Shown in pieces: positions 12,920 to 18,895 of a stretch of 20,776 nt of DNA. Below the pieces are notes generated by a model. That model saw only the letters and a list, made by a program, of their open reading frames with translations. It had not been told where the DNA came from and ran no database searches. The position numbers and the translations under genes are program-made. Source of the stretch: a virus; IMG/VR virus record IMGVR_UViG_3300044470_000279, positions 1 to 20,776 of that record. The stretch is one strand, 5' to 3'. Numbering within the stretch: position 1 is the first letter of the stretch; the number at the start of each line of letters is the position of its first letter.

Positions 12920-13536
12920 TGAAAAATAAAGAAGAAGAAAAAATAAAAATTTATGAAATAATTTCAGAAATTATAGAAAAAAATGGTAAAATAGAAAAAG
13001 ATGATTTTGGTAAACAGTATAATGCAAATACTCTTTTAGCAAATATGTATGGTTTAGAGGAAGCTATCATGTTAAATAATATTATTTATTGGATTAAAAA
13101 AAATAAAGATAAGAAAAGAAATTTTCATGATGGATATTATTGGACATACAATACAATTGATGCTTATGTTAAAACATTCACTTTTTGGTCATATACAACA
13201 ATAAAAAGAATTCTAAATTCTTTAGTAAAACAAGGCGCAATTAAGAAAGGTAACTACAATACAAATAGATATAATCATACAAATTGGTATACTGTTATAG
13301 AAGGGTTCTTGTTATTAATATATGATCTTAGAAATGATGAAGAAGTACAAAATCAACCCATCGATGAGGCCAGAATCACCTCATCAGATGAGGCCAGAAT
13401 CAACTCATCAATGAGGCCAGAACCATCCCACCATTATACAGATATAATACCATATATAATACCAGATATAATAGCTGAGAATCAAGAAATAGCTAAAGAA
13501 ATTAAGAAAAAATATGAGGTATTTAATTGCAGCTAA
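12919..13536 (+). CDS. Winged-helix replication initiator-like protein
   Basis: 205 aa. The wHTH domain occupies about residues 38-128: an AIMLNNIIYWIK helix, DGYYWTYN, the recognition helix region FTFWSYTTIKRILNSLV and a wing NRYNHTNWYTVI. A linker of about 135-175 is encoded by repeated DNA (DEARITSS, DEARINSS, then DIIPYIIPDIIA), and a short helical end follows. Phage initiators of this kind bind repeats in their own gene and recruit the helicase. That is inferred here from the repeats and from the DnaB-type helicase downstream. AAGGAG precedes the ATG. Confidence 0.7.
   Translation: MKNKEEEKIKIYEIISEIIEKNGKIEKDDFGKQYNANTLLANMYGLEEAIMLNNIIYWIKKNKDKKRNFHDGYYWTYNTIDAYVKTFTFWSYTTIKRILNSLVKQGAIKKGNYNTNRYNHTNWYTVIEGFLLLIYDLRNDEEVQNQPIDEARITSSDEARINSSMRPEPSHHYTDIIPYIIPDIIAENQEIAKEIKKKYEVFNCS
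13363..13425. repeat. Three iteron-like direct repeats (candidate origin)
   Basis: GATGAGGCCAGAATCA at 13363-13378 and 13387-13402, and ATGAGGCCAGAACCA at 13411-13425. Spacings are 24 and 23 bases, so the third is in another reading frame yet keeps the DNA sequence. GATGAGG and CCTCATC also form a dyad (13363-13369 with 13379-13385) and a CCTCATC-A-GATGAGG palindrome (13379-13393). The stretch is much richer in G+C than its surroundings. Confidence 0.7.
13441..13476. repeat. Three 12-bp AT-rich repeats (candidate unwinding element)
   Basis: GATATAATACCA, TATATAATACCA and GATATAATAGCT follow one another, 15 bases after the iteron-like repeats. They encode D-I-I-P, Y-I-I-P, D-I-I-A. Iterons next to AT-rich tandem repeats is the usual plan of a replication origin. 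Confidence 0.6.
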
Positions 13537-13545
13537 AAATAATGC

Positions 13546-13574
13546 TTTACATTATCCGAATAATGTATTATAAT
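13546..13574 (+). promoter_or_regulatory. Sigma-70-type promoter with embedded operator dyad
   Basis: TTTACA (13546-13551), a 17-base spacer and TATAAT (13569-13574) make a near-consensus promoter. ACATTAT-CCGA-ATAATGT (13549-13566) is a 7-bp dyad that overlaps the -35 and spacer, where a repressor would block polymerase. The next gene starts 25 bases after the -10, with AAGGAG. Confidence 0.65.
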
Positions 13575-13598
13575 ATTTACTAAGAAAGGAGAAATCAA

Positions 13599-14291
13599 AT
13601 GGAAAATTTAGACAAAATTGATATTATTAAAAAAACCTTTAAAGGGTTAATGCTTAGGCATTTACAAGATCTTAATCCAGAGGCAAAAGAAGATAATAAT
13701 ACTATTAGAAGTATATCTCAAAAACTTATAGAAAAAAACTATTCATGTTTTGATAACATTATTATTCCTCAACAATATGATTCAAGAATAGAAAGAATAA
13801 TCAAAACTTTAATTCTTAATCAAGTGTTTTATAAGTTTCCACATATTGATACTTCAACTAATATTATAGAATTTCAAAAGCATATATTTGATATTCAAAA
13901 TAAGAATTTAGATTTTAATAAATATATGTTATCACATTTAAGACTAATTCAATTTAATGAAGAAGAGTATCTAAGTGGAATTGCATTATTGAATGAAATT
14001 GAAGATGCAAGCACTATTATTTTAACTGATGAAAATAATCCAAGTTTCACAAATGATATAAACAAGTACGGTAAATATATTGTCAATCAAATTGAATCAA
14101 TAATCAGAACTAGAATAATTAGAAACAAAAATACAATTATATGTATGTCTGATGAAAATTTAAAGAAATATGAAATATATAATATTACAAAAAATGAAAA
14201 TTTCAAAACTATGAAAGATATTAAGTTCAAAGAAATTGTTGAAGTAACATCATCAAAAACTTATGAAGAAAAAATTAATACAATGTACTAA
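13599..14291 (+). CDS. Unknown 230-aa protein of the replication block
   Basis: A mostly helical, polar protein with no motif I can name. It has its own promoter and operator dyad upstream and sits between the initiator and the DnaB-type helicase. That is a position where helicase loaders or primase-associated proteins are often found, but no Walker motif is present, so an AAA+ loader is excluded. The C-terminal ending ACAATGTAC-TAA reappears 730 bases later after the inserted endonuclease gene. AAAGGAG lies seven bases before the ATG. Confidence 0.6.
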   Translation: MENLDKIDIIKKTFKGLMLRHLQDLNPEAKEDNNTIRSISQKLIEKNYSCFDNIIIPQQYDSRIERIIKTLILNQVFYKFPHIDTSTNIIEFQKHIFDIQNKNLDFNKYMLSHLRLIQFNEEEYLSGIALLNEIEDASTIILTDENNPSFTNDINKYGKYIVNQIESIIRTRIIRNKNTIICMSDENLKKYEIYNITKNENFKTMKDIKFKEIVEVTSSKTYEEKINTMY

Positions 14292-14299
14292 AAAAAAGG
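14280..14299. repeat. Short direct repeat flanking the first endonuclease gene, left copy
   Basis: ACAATGTACTAAAAAAAAGG at the end of the unknown replication gene matches 15012-15030 except for one A fewer. The endonuclease gene lies between the copies. Confidence 0.55.
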
Positions 14300-14306
14300 A
14301 GAAATA

Positions 14307-14960
14307 ATGTACATATACAAGACAACTATTATACCCACAAATGAAATATACATTGGTCAATGTTCAAAGGATAGTAAAGACACATCAGATTATTTAGGTT
14401 CAGGAACAATTTTACAACACAAAATCAACAAATATGGCGTTGAGAATTGCAAGAAAGAAATATTATTAAATCACATTAAAGATCAAGAAGAATTAAATCT
14501 TTTTGAAATAATGTTTATCAAATTAAATAGAATCAAGTATGGTAGATACAAAGTCTTGAACATAGCAGATGGTGGAAGTTCTGTAATGTTAGGTAGAAAA
14601 CAAACAGAAGAATCAAAAGAAAAAATTAGACAAGCGCATTTAGGTAAAAAACAATCTCCAGAAGCAATAGCAAAAAGAGTTGCAAAAAACACAGGTAAAA
14701 AACGTACTGAAGAATCAAAACAAAAAATGAGAAAACCAAGAACAGAAAAAGGAAAAGCAAATATGAAACTTGCTCAAAATAGACTTGAAGTAAAAGAAAA
14801 GAAAAGTAAACCATGTTCAGAACAAACAAGATTGAAAATGAGCATTGCAAGAAAAGGTGTACCAAAAACAGAACAACACAAGAAAAATATTAGTTTATCT
14901 CAAATAAGACAAAAACTTATAAACAGAAAATGTTCAGAACAAACAAAACAAAAAATTTGA
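14307..14960 (+). CDS. GIY-YIG homing endonuclease with NUMOD3 repeats (1)
   Basis: 217 aa. MYIYKTTIIPTNEIYIGQ is the GIY-YIG core; the YLGSGTIL motif, the Glu in NLFEIMF and the Asn in LNIADGG complete the nuclease domain (1-95). Then there are several NUMOD3-type modules (HLGKKQSPEAIAKR, GKKRTEESKQKMRKP, RKGVPKTEQHKKN), which bind DNA in homing enzymes. It is free-standing, not in an intron. It is flanked by a short direct repeat and lies directly upstream of the DnaB-type helicase. The C-terminus stops after SEQTKQKI, shorter than its paralogues, so the last module is truncated. Confidence 0.85.
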   Translation: MYIYKTTIIPTNEIYIGQCSKDSKDTSDYLGSGTILQHKINKYGVENCKKEILLNHIKDQEELNLFEIMFIKLNRIKYGRYKVLNIADGGSSVMLGRKQTEESKEKIRQAHLGKKQSPEAIAKRVAKNTGKKRTEESKQKMRKPRTEKGKANMKLAQNRLEVKEKKSKPCSEQTRLKMSIARKGVPKTEQHKKNISLSQIRQKLINRKCSEQTKQKI

Positions 14961-14978
14961 AATTAGGAGATAAATTAA

Positions 14979-15023
14979 ATGCAGCAATGTAACAATATCT
15001 ACAACTTCAAAACAATGTACTAA
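14979..15023 (+). pseudogene. 14-codon remnant ending like the upstream gene
   Basis: ATG at 14979 has TAGGAG ahead of it, and the frame reads MQQCNNIYNFKTMY. The last codons ACA-ATG-TAC-TAA and the following A-run copy the end of the gene at 13599-14291 (INTMY). I read it as a left-over or duplicated 3' end from the insertion of the endonuclease gene. It could also be a short leader peptide for the helicase. Confidence 0.35.
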
Positions 15024-15039
15024 AAAAAGGTGGAAAAGT

Positions 15040-16449
15040 ATGTTAAATATTTTAAAAAATGCAAAATTATGGGATGACAAGGAACTAGAAAGAGAAGTAT
15101 ATAATCTATCTAAGGTTATACGACCAAAAGTTGGAGAACAATTAAAAGGAAACAATCTGCTAGGATTAGAATTGAATTCTGAAGTACTTGAGATGATAGA
15201 TTATGTGATTGTCTATTTTGAAGAAAATAGGTATATACCTTCATTTCCAGAAATATATAAGAAATTCAATTCATTTAAGTTTCTTTCAACAAAATACGAA
15301 AGTAAAGTAGAATTCAAAAACTACTTTGAAGAAAAGAAAGCATTCTATTTAGATAGAATTCGTATTAGCAAATTACGAGAATGCCAAGAAGAAACATCAG
15401 CAAAGAAGCAATTAGAACTATTAGATGATGTGAGTAGAATTGTTTCAGAAAAGCTCAATTCAGTAATTGAATTAAAATGTGCGACTCAATTTAATTGGGA
15501 AAAAGATTTTAAAGAATCAAAAGTAGCAGAAGAAGGCCCGAAAACAAATATTACATCAATTGACACAATAACTGGTGGAATAACAGCAGGAAAATTAATG
15601 ATAGTGGCTGCACCCCCAAAATGTTTAAAAACAATGTTTTTAATCAATATGTGTCATGAAGGCATAATAGAATATGAACCAGATAACAATACTCTATTCA
15701 TTTCATTAGAAATATCAGAAAAGGAATTGATGCAGAAACTAATTATAAGACATTCTAAGAAGTTTAATTCAAAATTAGATATAAAAGTAGTAATTAAAAA
15801 CAAATTAACAGAAGATGAAAAAAAAGAATTTTTAAGAGTAGCTGATGATTTTAAAAAGTCAAAGAAACATGATTTATTTATTTTGGATGGAACAAAGATT
15901 CAAACAGAGAGTCTGATCGCACTAAGACAACAAATATCAGATTTTATAGAAAAATATAATATTAAAACAATTATGATTGATTATATGCAGATGTTTAAGA
16001 ATTTCAATTATAGAGGCTATACAAATAGATATGATCAACTCAATGATATTGTAAGTCTGTTTCATGTAATAGAAATTAAATATAATGTTAGAGTGATTCT
16101 TGCGTCACAAATAACAAGAGAAGGACAAAAGATGAATGATACTCAAAAAGGAAAAAATAAAAAAGCTGGATTTCAACCATATCATTTATCAGAAGTATCA
16201 AATCTTGAAAAATACGCATATTATATTATATTTCTAGATACAGACGAGGTTTTAAAGAAGTCAAATCAGTTTAGGTATCAATTATCTCGTCATAGAGACG
16301 GAGAGACCATTGAGGATCAGAAATGTGCGTATGTAGATTTTAAATATTTCTATATCTCAGAAAGCGGATTTACATCTTTAGAAGAACAATTTTCTATTCC
16401 ACAAGACAAAACAAATCAACCAATAGCTGAAATTGACTTATTTGATTAA
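15040..16449 (+). CDS. DnaB-type replicative DNA helicase
   Basis: 469 aa. The N-terminal domain (to about 145) is unlike classic DnaB. The RecA-like domain has ITAGKLMIVAAPPKCLKTMF (P-loop near 191-198), SLEISEKEL with the catalytic Glu near 224, Walker B IMIDYMQMF near 311-319, RVILASQITREG near 351-362, and SRHRDGET near the end, the arginine-finger/C-terminal motif of the family. The P-loop reads A-P-P-K-C-L-K-T, without the usual Gly before Lys. It unwinds DNA at the phage fork. GGTGG precedes the ATG. It is flanked on both sides by GIY-YIG genes, as is typical of a conserved target. Confidence 0.88.
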   Translation: MLNILKNAKLWDDKELEREVYNLSKVIRPKVGEQLKGNNLLGLELNSEVLEMIDYVIVYFEENRYIPSFPEIYKKFNSFKFLSTKYESKVEFKNYFEEKKAFYLDRIRISKLRECQEETSAKKQLELLDDVSRIVSEKLNSVIELKCATQFNWEKDFKESKVAEEGPKTNITSIDTITGGITAGKLMIVAAPPKCLKTMFLINMCHEGIIEYEPDNNTLFISLEISEKELMQKLIIRHSKKFNSKLDIKVVIKNKLTEDEKKEFLRVADDFKKSKKHDLFILDGTKIQTESLIALRQQISDFIEKYNIKTIMIDYMQMFKNFNYRGYTNRYDQLNDIVSLFHVIEIKYNVRVILASQITREGQKMNDTQKGKNKKAGFQPYHLSEVSNLEKYAYYIIFLDTDEVLKKSNQFRYQLSRHRDGETIEDQKCAYVDFKYFYISESGFTSLEEQFSIPQDKTNQPIAEIDLFD

Positions 16450-16462
16450 GAAAGGATAAGTA

Positions 16463-17338
16463 ATGTACATATACAAGACTACAATAATTCCAACCAATGA
16501 GATTTACATTGGACAATCAATTCATAAACCTGAAGAAACAACAGATTATCTAGGTTCAGGTAAAATATTGAAAGCTAAAGTAAATTATTATGGCATAGAA
16601 AATTGCAAGAAAACAATTCTAATTGATGATTTAGATAACAAAGCAGATTTAGATTTCTTTGAAAAAGTTTTAATTGAGGCTAATAGAGAAGATTTTGGTG
16701 ATTTAGTTATTAACATTGCAGATGGTGGAGGCGGAGGAGTTGGTACTTTTAAAATACACAAACAAGACTGTAAATGTTCATTTTGCAAAGCCAAACGTGG
16801 CGAACTAAAAGGAAAATCAATGTCAGAACAAACAAAACAAAAAATGAGAATTTCAGCAAATAATCCTGAAGTAAAAGAGAAAAAAAGACAAGCTCATTTA
16901 GGTCAAAAGTGTACTGAAGAAACAAAATTAAAAATTAAACAATCTAATTTAGGACAAAAACGTTCAGAACAAACAAAAGAGAAAAATAGGCTTTCACATT
17001 TAGGTAAACCAATTGATCATAAATTAACTTGTCAATGTTTTATATGCAAATCCAAGAGAGGTGAAATGAAAGGAAAAATAGTATCAGAACAAGCAAAAGA
17101 AAACATTAGACTTTCACATTTAAAAAATCCAAATTGTCAATGTTGCATGTGCAAATCTAAACGTGGAGAAAGGAAAGGTATTGTCTTATCAGAACAACAT
17201 AAGAAAAATTTGAGAAAACCAAAATCAGAACAAGGAAAAGCAAATATGAAACTTGCTCAAAATCGTCCTGAAGTAAAAGAAAAAATTAGACAAACACGTT
17301 TAGGTAAACCGAGAGGAAATTATATTAAGAAGCTATAA
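16463..17338 (+). CDS. GIY-YIG homing endonuclease with NUMOD3 and Cys-knuckle modules (2)
   Basis: 291 aa. The nuclease domain starts with MYIYKTTIIPTNEIYIGQ (identical to enzyme 1), then YLGSGKIL, LDFFEKV and INIADGG. The C-terminal array mixes NUMOD3 modules with three copies of a C-x-C-x2-C-K-x-K-R-G-E knuckle (CKCSFCKAKRGE, CQCFICKSKRGE, CQCCMCKSKRGE). These are probable small zinc-binding units. The gene begins 14 bases after the helicase stop, with AAAGGA. Its last codons are part of a 14-bp hairpin (17331-17364). Confidence 0.85.
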   Translation: MYIYKTTIIPTNEIYIGQSIHKPEETTDYLGSGKILKAKVNYYGIENCKKTILIDDLDNKADLDFFEKVLIEANREDFGDLVINIADGGGGGVGTFKIHKQDCKCSFCKAKRGELKGKSMSEQTKQKMRISANNPEVKEKKRQAHLGQKCTEETKLKIKQSNLGQKRSEQTKEKNRLSHLGKPIDHKLTCQCFICKSKRGEMKGKIVSEQAKENIRLSHLKNPNCQCCMCKSKRGERKGIVLSEQHKKNLRKPKSEQGKANMKLAQNRPEVKEKIRQTRLGKPRGNYIKKL

Positions 17339-17364
17339 ACCTTTATATTTAAAGGTTTATAGCT
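17331..17364 (+). terminator. Perfect 14-bp hairpin at the end of endonuclease 2
   Basis: AGCTATAAACCTTT pairs perfectly with AAAGGTTTATAGCT around the loop ATATTT. It includes the stop codon. No T-run follows, so it may be an RNA-processing stem or a binding site rather than an intrinsic terminator. It carries AACCTT/AAGGTT, the motif that recurs over the next 75 bases. Confidence 0.5.
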
Positions 17365-17440
17365 CAAACCTTAAAACCTAAAAGTTTTAGTTAATAGCTC
17401 AAACCTTAAATTTTAATGTTAAGGTTAGTAAAGGTTAATT
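17338..17440. promoter_or_regulatory. Cluster of AACCTT/AAGGTT sites upstream of a HTH gene
   Basis: ATAGCTCAAACCTTAAA occurs twice exactly (17359-17375 and 17394-17410). AACCTTAA (17402-17409) and TTAAGGTT (17419-17426) form an 8-bp dyad, CTAAAA-G-TTTTAG (17378-17390) another, and AAAGGTTAA follows at 17430. The cluster lies just before the HTH gene at 17467, so autoregulation is the simple idea. An iteron-type origin is the alternative. Confidence 0.5.
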
Positions 17441-17466
17441 TTATATTTAGAGAAAGGAGAAAAATT

Positions 17467-17664
17467 ATGGAAAAGAACGATTTAGTAAAAACAAAAGATT
17501 TAGCAAAAGTTTTCGATGTTTCGTATAAAACAGTGCTTGAATGGGTAAAAATACTTGGAATAGTTGTTAAAAATGGAAGACCAAAAACATATAATTCTGA
17601 TGAAATAGAATTATTAAACAAGTTTCAAAAAACAAAACGTAAGTATGTAAAGAAAGGAAATTAA
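17467..17664 (+). CDS. Small HTH DNA-binding protein
   Basis: 65 aa from ATG 17467, seven bases after GAAAGGAG. VKTKDLAKVFDVSYKTVLEWVKILGI is a MerR/excisionase-type helix-turn-helix, followed by a basic end (FQKTKRKYVKKGN). It is probably a transcription factor or an endonuclease-associated DNA binder. Its upstream region has the AACCTT site cluster, so it may control itself. An in-frame extension to 17416 is ignored as it lacks a ribosome site. Confidence 0.7.
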   Translation: MEKNDLVKTKDLAKVFDVSYKTVLEWVKILGIVVKNGRPKTYNSDEIELLNKFQKTKRKYVKKGN

Positions 17665-17667
17665 ATA

Positions 17668-18684
17668 ATGAATAAGTATTATGGATATATTTACAAGACT
17701 ACAATAGTTCCAACTACTCAAATTTACATAGGACAAAAGAAAGGAACTATCGAAAAAACTAGAGACTATTTAGGTTCAGGTAAAATATTGCAAGCTAAAG
17801 TGAATCATTATGGACAAGAGAATTGTTTCAAAGAAATATTAAGCATTTGTAAAGACAAGCAAGATTTAAATGAAATGGAAATATTTTGGATAGAATACTT
17901 TAGAAGTATATTATCAGATAAAGTATTGAATATTACCAATGGTGGTGAAGGTTTTCATGGAAAGCATACTGAAGAATCAAAACAAAATATTAGACTCGCA
18001 CATTTAGGCAAACCAAAATCACCACAAGCAAAATTAAATATGAAACTTGCTCAGAATCGACCTGAAGTGAAAGAAAAGAAAAGCAAAAATATTAGTATTG
18101 CAAAAAAAGGCAAACCATGTTCAGAACAAACAAGATTGAAAATGAGCATTGCACATTTAGGCAAACCAATGTCAGAACAAGCAAAAGAAAATAATAGACT
18201 TGCTCAAAATCGACCTGAAGTGAAAGAAAAGAAAAGCAAACCTAGATCAGAACAAATAAAACAAAATATGAGAAAACCTAAATCAGAACAAACAAAACAA
18301 AAAATGAGAAAACCTAAGTCAGAACAAGCAAAATTAAATATGAAACTTGCTCAGAATCGACCTGAAGTGAAAGAAAAGAAAAGCAAAAATATTAGTATTG
18401 CTCATTTAGGCAAACCATTATCAGAAGAACATAAAGCTAGCATTAGTATTGCACTAAAAGGAAAATCCAAATCAGAAATGGGACACAAAGAAAATTGCAA
18501 ATGTATGTGTTGCAAAGCCAAACGTGGTGAACCAATGTCAGAACAAGCAAAACAAAATATGAGCATTGCTCATTTGGGTAAACCGAGAGTAAAGTATATT
18601 AAAAAGTTTGAAAACAGTTGGTGGTGTAGTAAAGATCGTATAGATGATAGACAACTTAAATTGAGGTTATTGAATGAAATTTAA
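17668..18684 (+). CDS. GIY-YIG homing endonuclease with long NUMOD3 array and C-terminal tail (3)
   Basis: 338 aa. YGYIYKTTIVPTTQIYIGQ, YLGSGKIL, LNEMEIFWIEYF and LNITNGG define the nuclease. About ten NUMOD3-like units follow, including two copies of a 78-bp identical DNA block, and one CKCMCCKAKRGE knuckle. The protein then ends KYIKKFENSWWCSKDR, followed by the tail DDRQLKLRLLNEI. So a homing enzyme has acquired the same tail as the small proteins. Its tail DNA starts the next gene with 11 bases of overlap. Recombination at the junction repeat is a likely cause. Confidence 0.85.
   Translation: MNKYYGYIYKTTIVPTTQIYIGQKKGTIEKTRDYLGSGKILQAKVNHYGQENCFKEILSICKDKQDLNEMEIFWIEYFRSILSDKVLNITNGGEGFHGKHTEESKQNIRLAHLGKPKSPQAKLNMKLAQNRPEVKEKKSKNISIAKKGKPCSEQTRLKMSIAHLGKPMSEQAKENNRLAQNRPEVKEKKSKPRSEQIKQNMRKPKSEQTKQKMRKPKSEQAKLNMKLAQNRPEVKEKKSKNISIAHLGKPLSEEHKASISIALKGKSKSEMGHKENCKCMCCKAKRGEPMSEQAKQNMSIAHLGKPRVKYIKKFENSWWCSKDRIDDRQLKLRLLNEI
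18024..18101. repeat. 78-bp direct repeat inside endonuclease 3, first copy
   Basis: Identical to 18324-18401 at a distance of 300 bases, in frame. Exact identity implies a recent duplication or gene conversion of NUMOD3 modules. A partial third copy lies near 18193-18242. Confidence 0.8.
18324..18401. repeat. 78-bp direct repeat inside endonuclease 3, second copy
   Basis: Second exact copy of the block at 18024-18101. The 300-base unit between starts encodes NUMOD3 modules in the same frame, so expansion or loss would keep the reading frame. Confidence 0.8.
18649..18681 (+). repeat. Junction repeat, copy 5
   Basis: It encodes RQLKLRLLNEI at the end of endonuclease 3 and supplies TTGAGG and ATG (18674) to the next gene. 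Together with the KOW start it matches 11627 onward for almost 60 bases. Confidence 0.8.
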
Positions 18685-18895
18685 AATTGGAGATAAAGTA
18701 AAAATAAAACATGGAACATTCATTGGAACATCAAATCAAATAAGCTATAATAAAATTTATACAATTGTTGAGGAAAAAGAAGACCTTGTTTATAAAATAA
18801 ATGTATCTGCTGATATAATATCAGTATATTATGATTGGGAATTGGAACGATACGATAGACAACTTAAATTGAGGCTATTAAATGAAATTAAATAA
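18674..18895 (+). CDS. KOW/SH3-like small protein with tail
   Basis: 73 aa. MKFKIGDKVKI is the same start as in the protein at 11652. The middle is different (YNKIYTIVEEKEDLVYKINVSADIISVYYDWELERY), then DRQLKLRLLNEIK. YYDWELE is placed like WTWQEWMFE in the proteins at 1510 and 7411, so one fold is likely. It is coupled to both neighbours by overlapping start and stop. Confidence 0.65.
   Translation: MKFKIGDKVKIKHGTFIGTSNQISYNKIYTIVEEKEDLVYKINVSADIISVYYDWELERYDRQLKLRLLNEIK
18857..18889 (+). repeat. Junction repeat, copy 6
   Basis: Nearly identical to copy 1 (one difference in 33 bases). It encodes RQLKLRLLNEI and gives TTGAGG, then ATG at 18882. Confidence 0.8.

Noticed and set aside
13363-13425. 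Protein repeat as the reason for DNA repetition
   Set aside because: The third copy is in another reading frame (D-E-A-R becomes M-R-P-E), so selection on the peptide cannot explain it.
14483-15155. Several minus-strand frames opposite the endonuclease and helicase starts
   Set aside because: They are low-complexity Leu/Phe-rich mirror frames of Lys/Glu-rich coding DNA.
17341-17410. CRISPR-like repeats
   Set aside because: Only two 17-bp copies are exact and there is no spacer array or cas gene; the motif AACCTT fits binding sites better.
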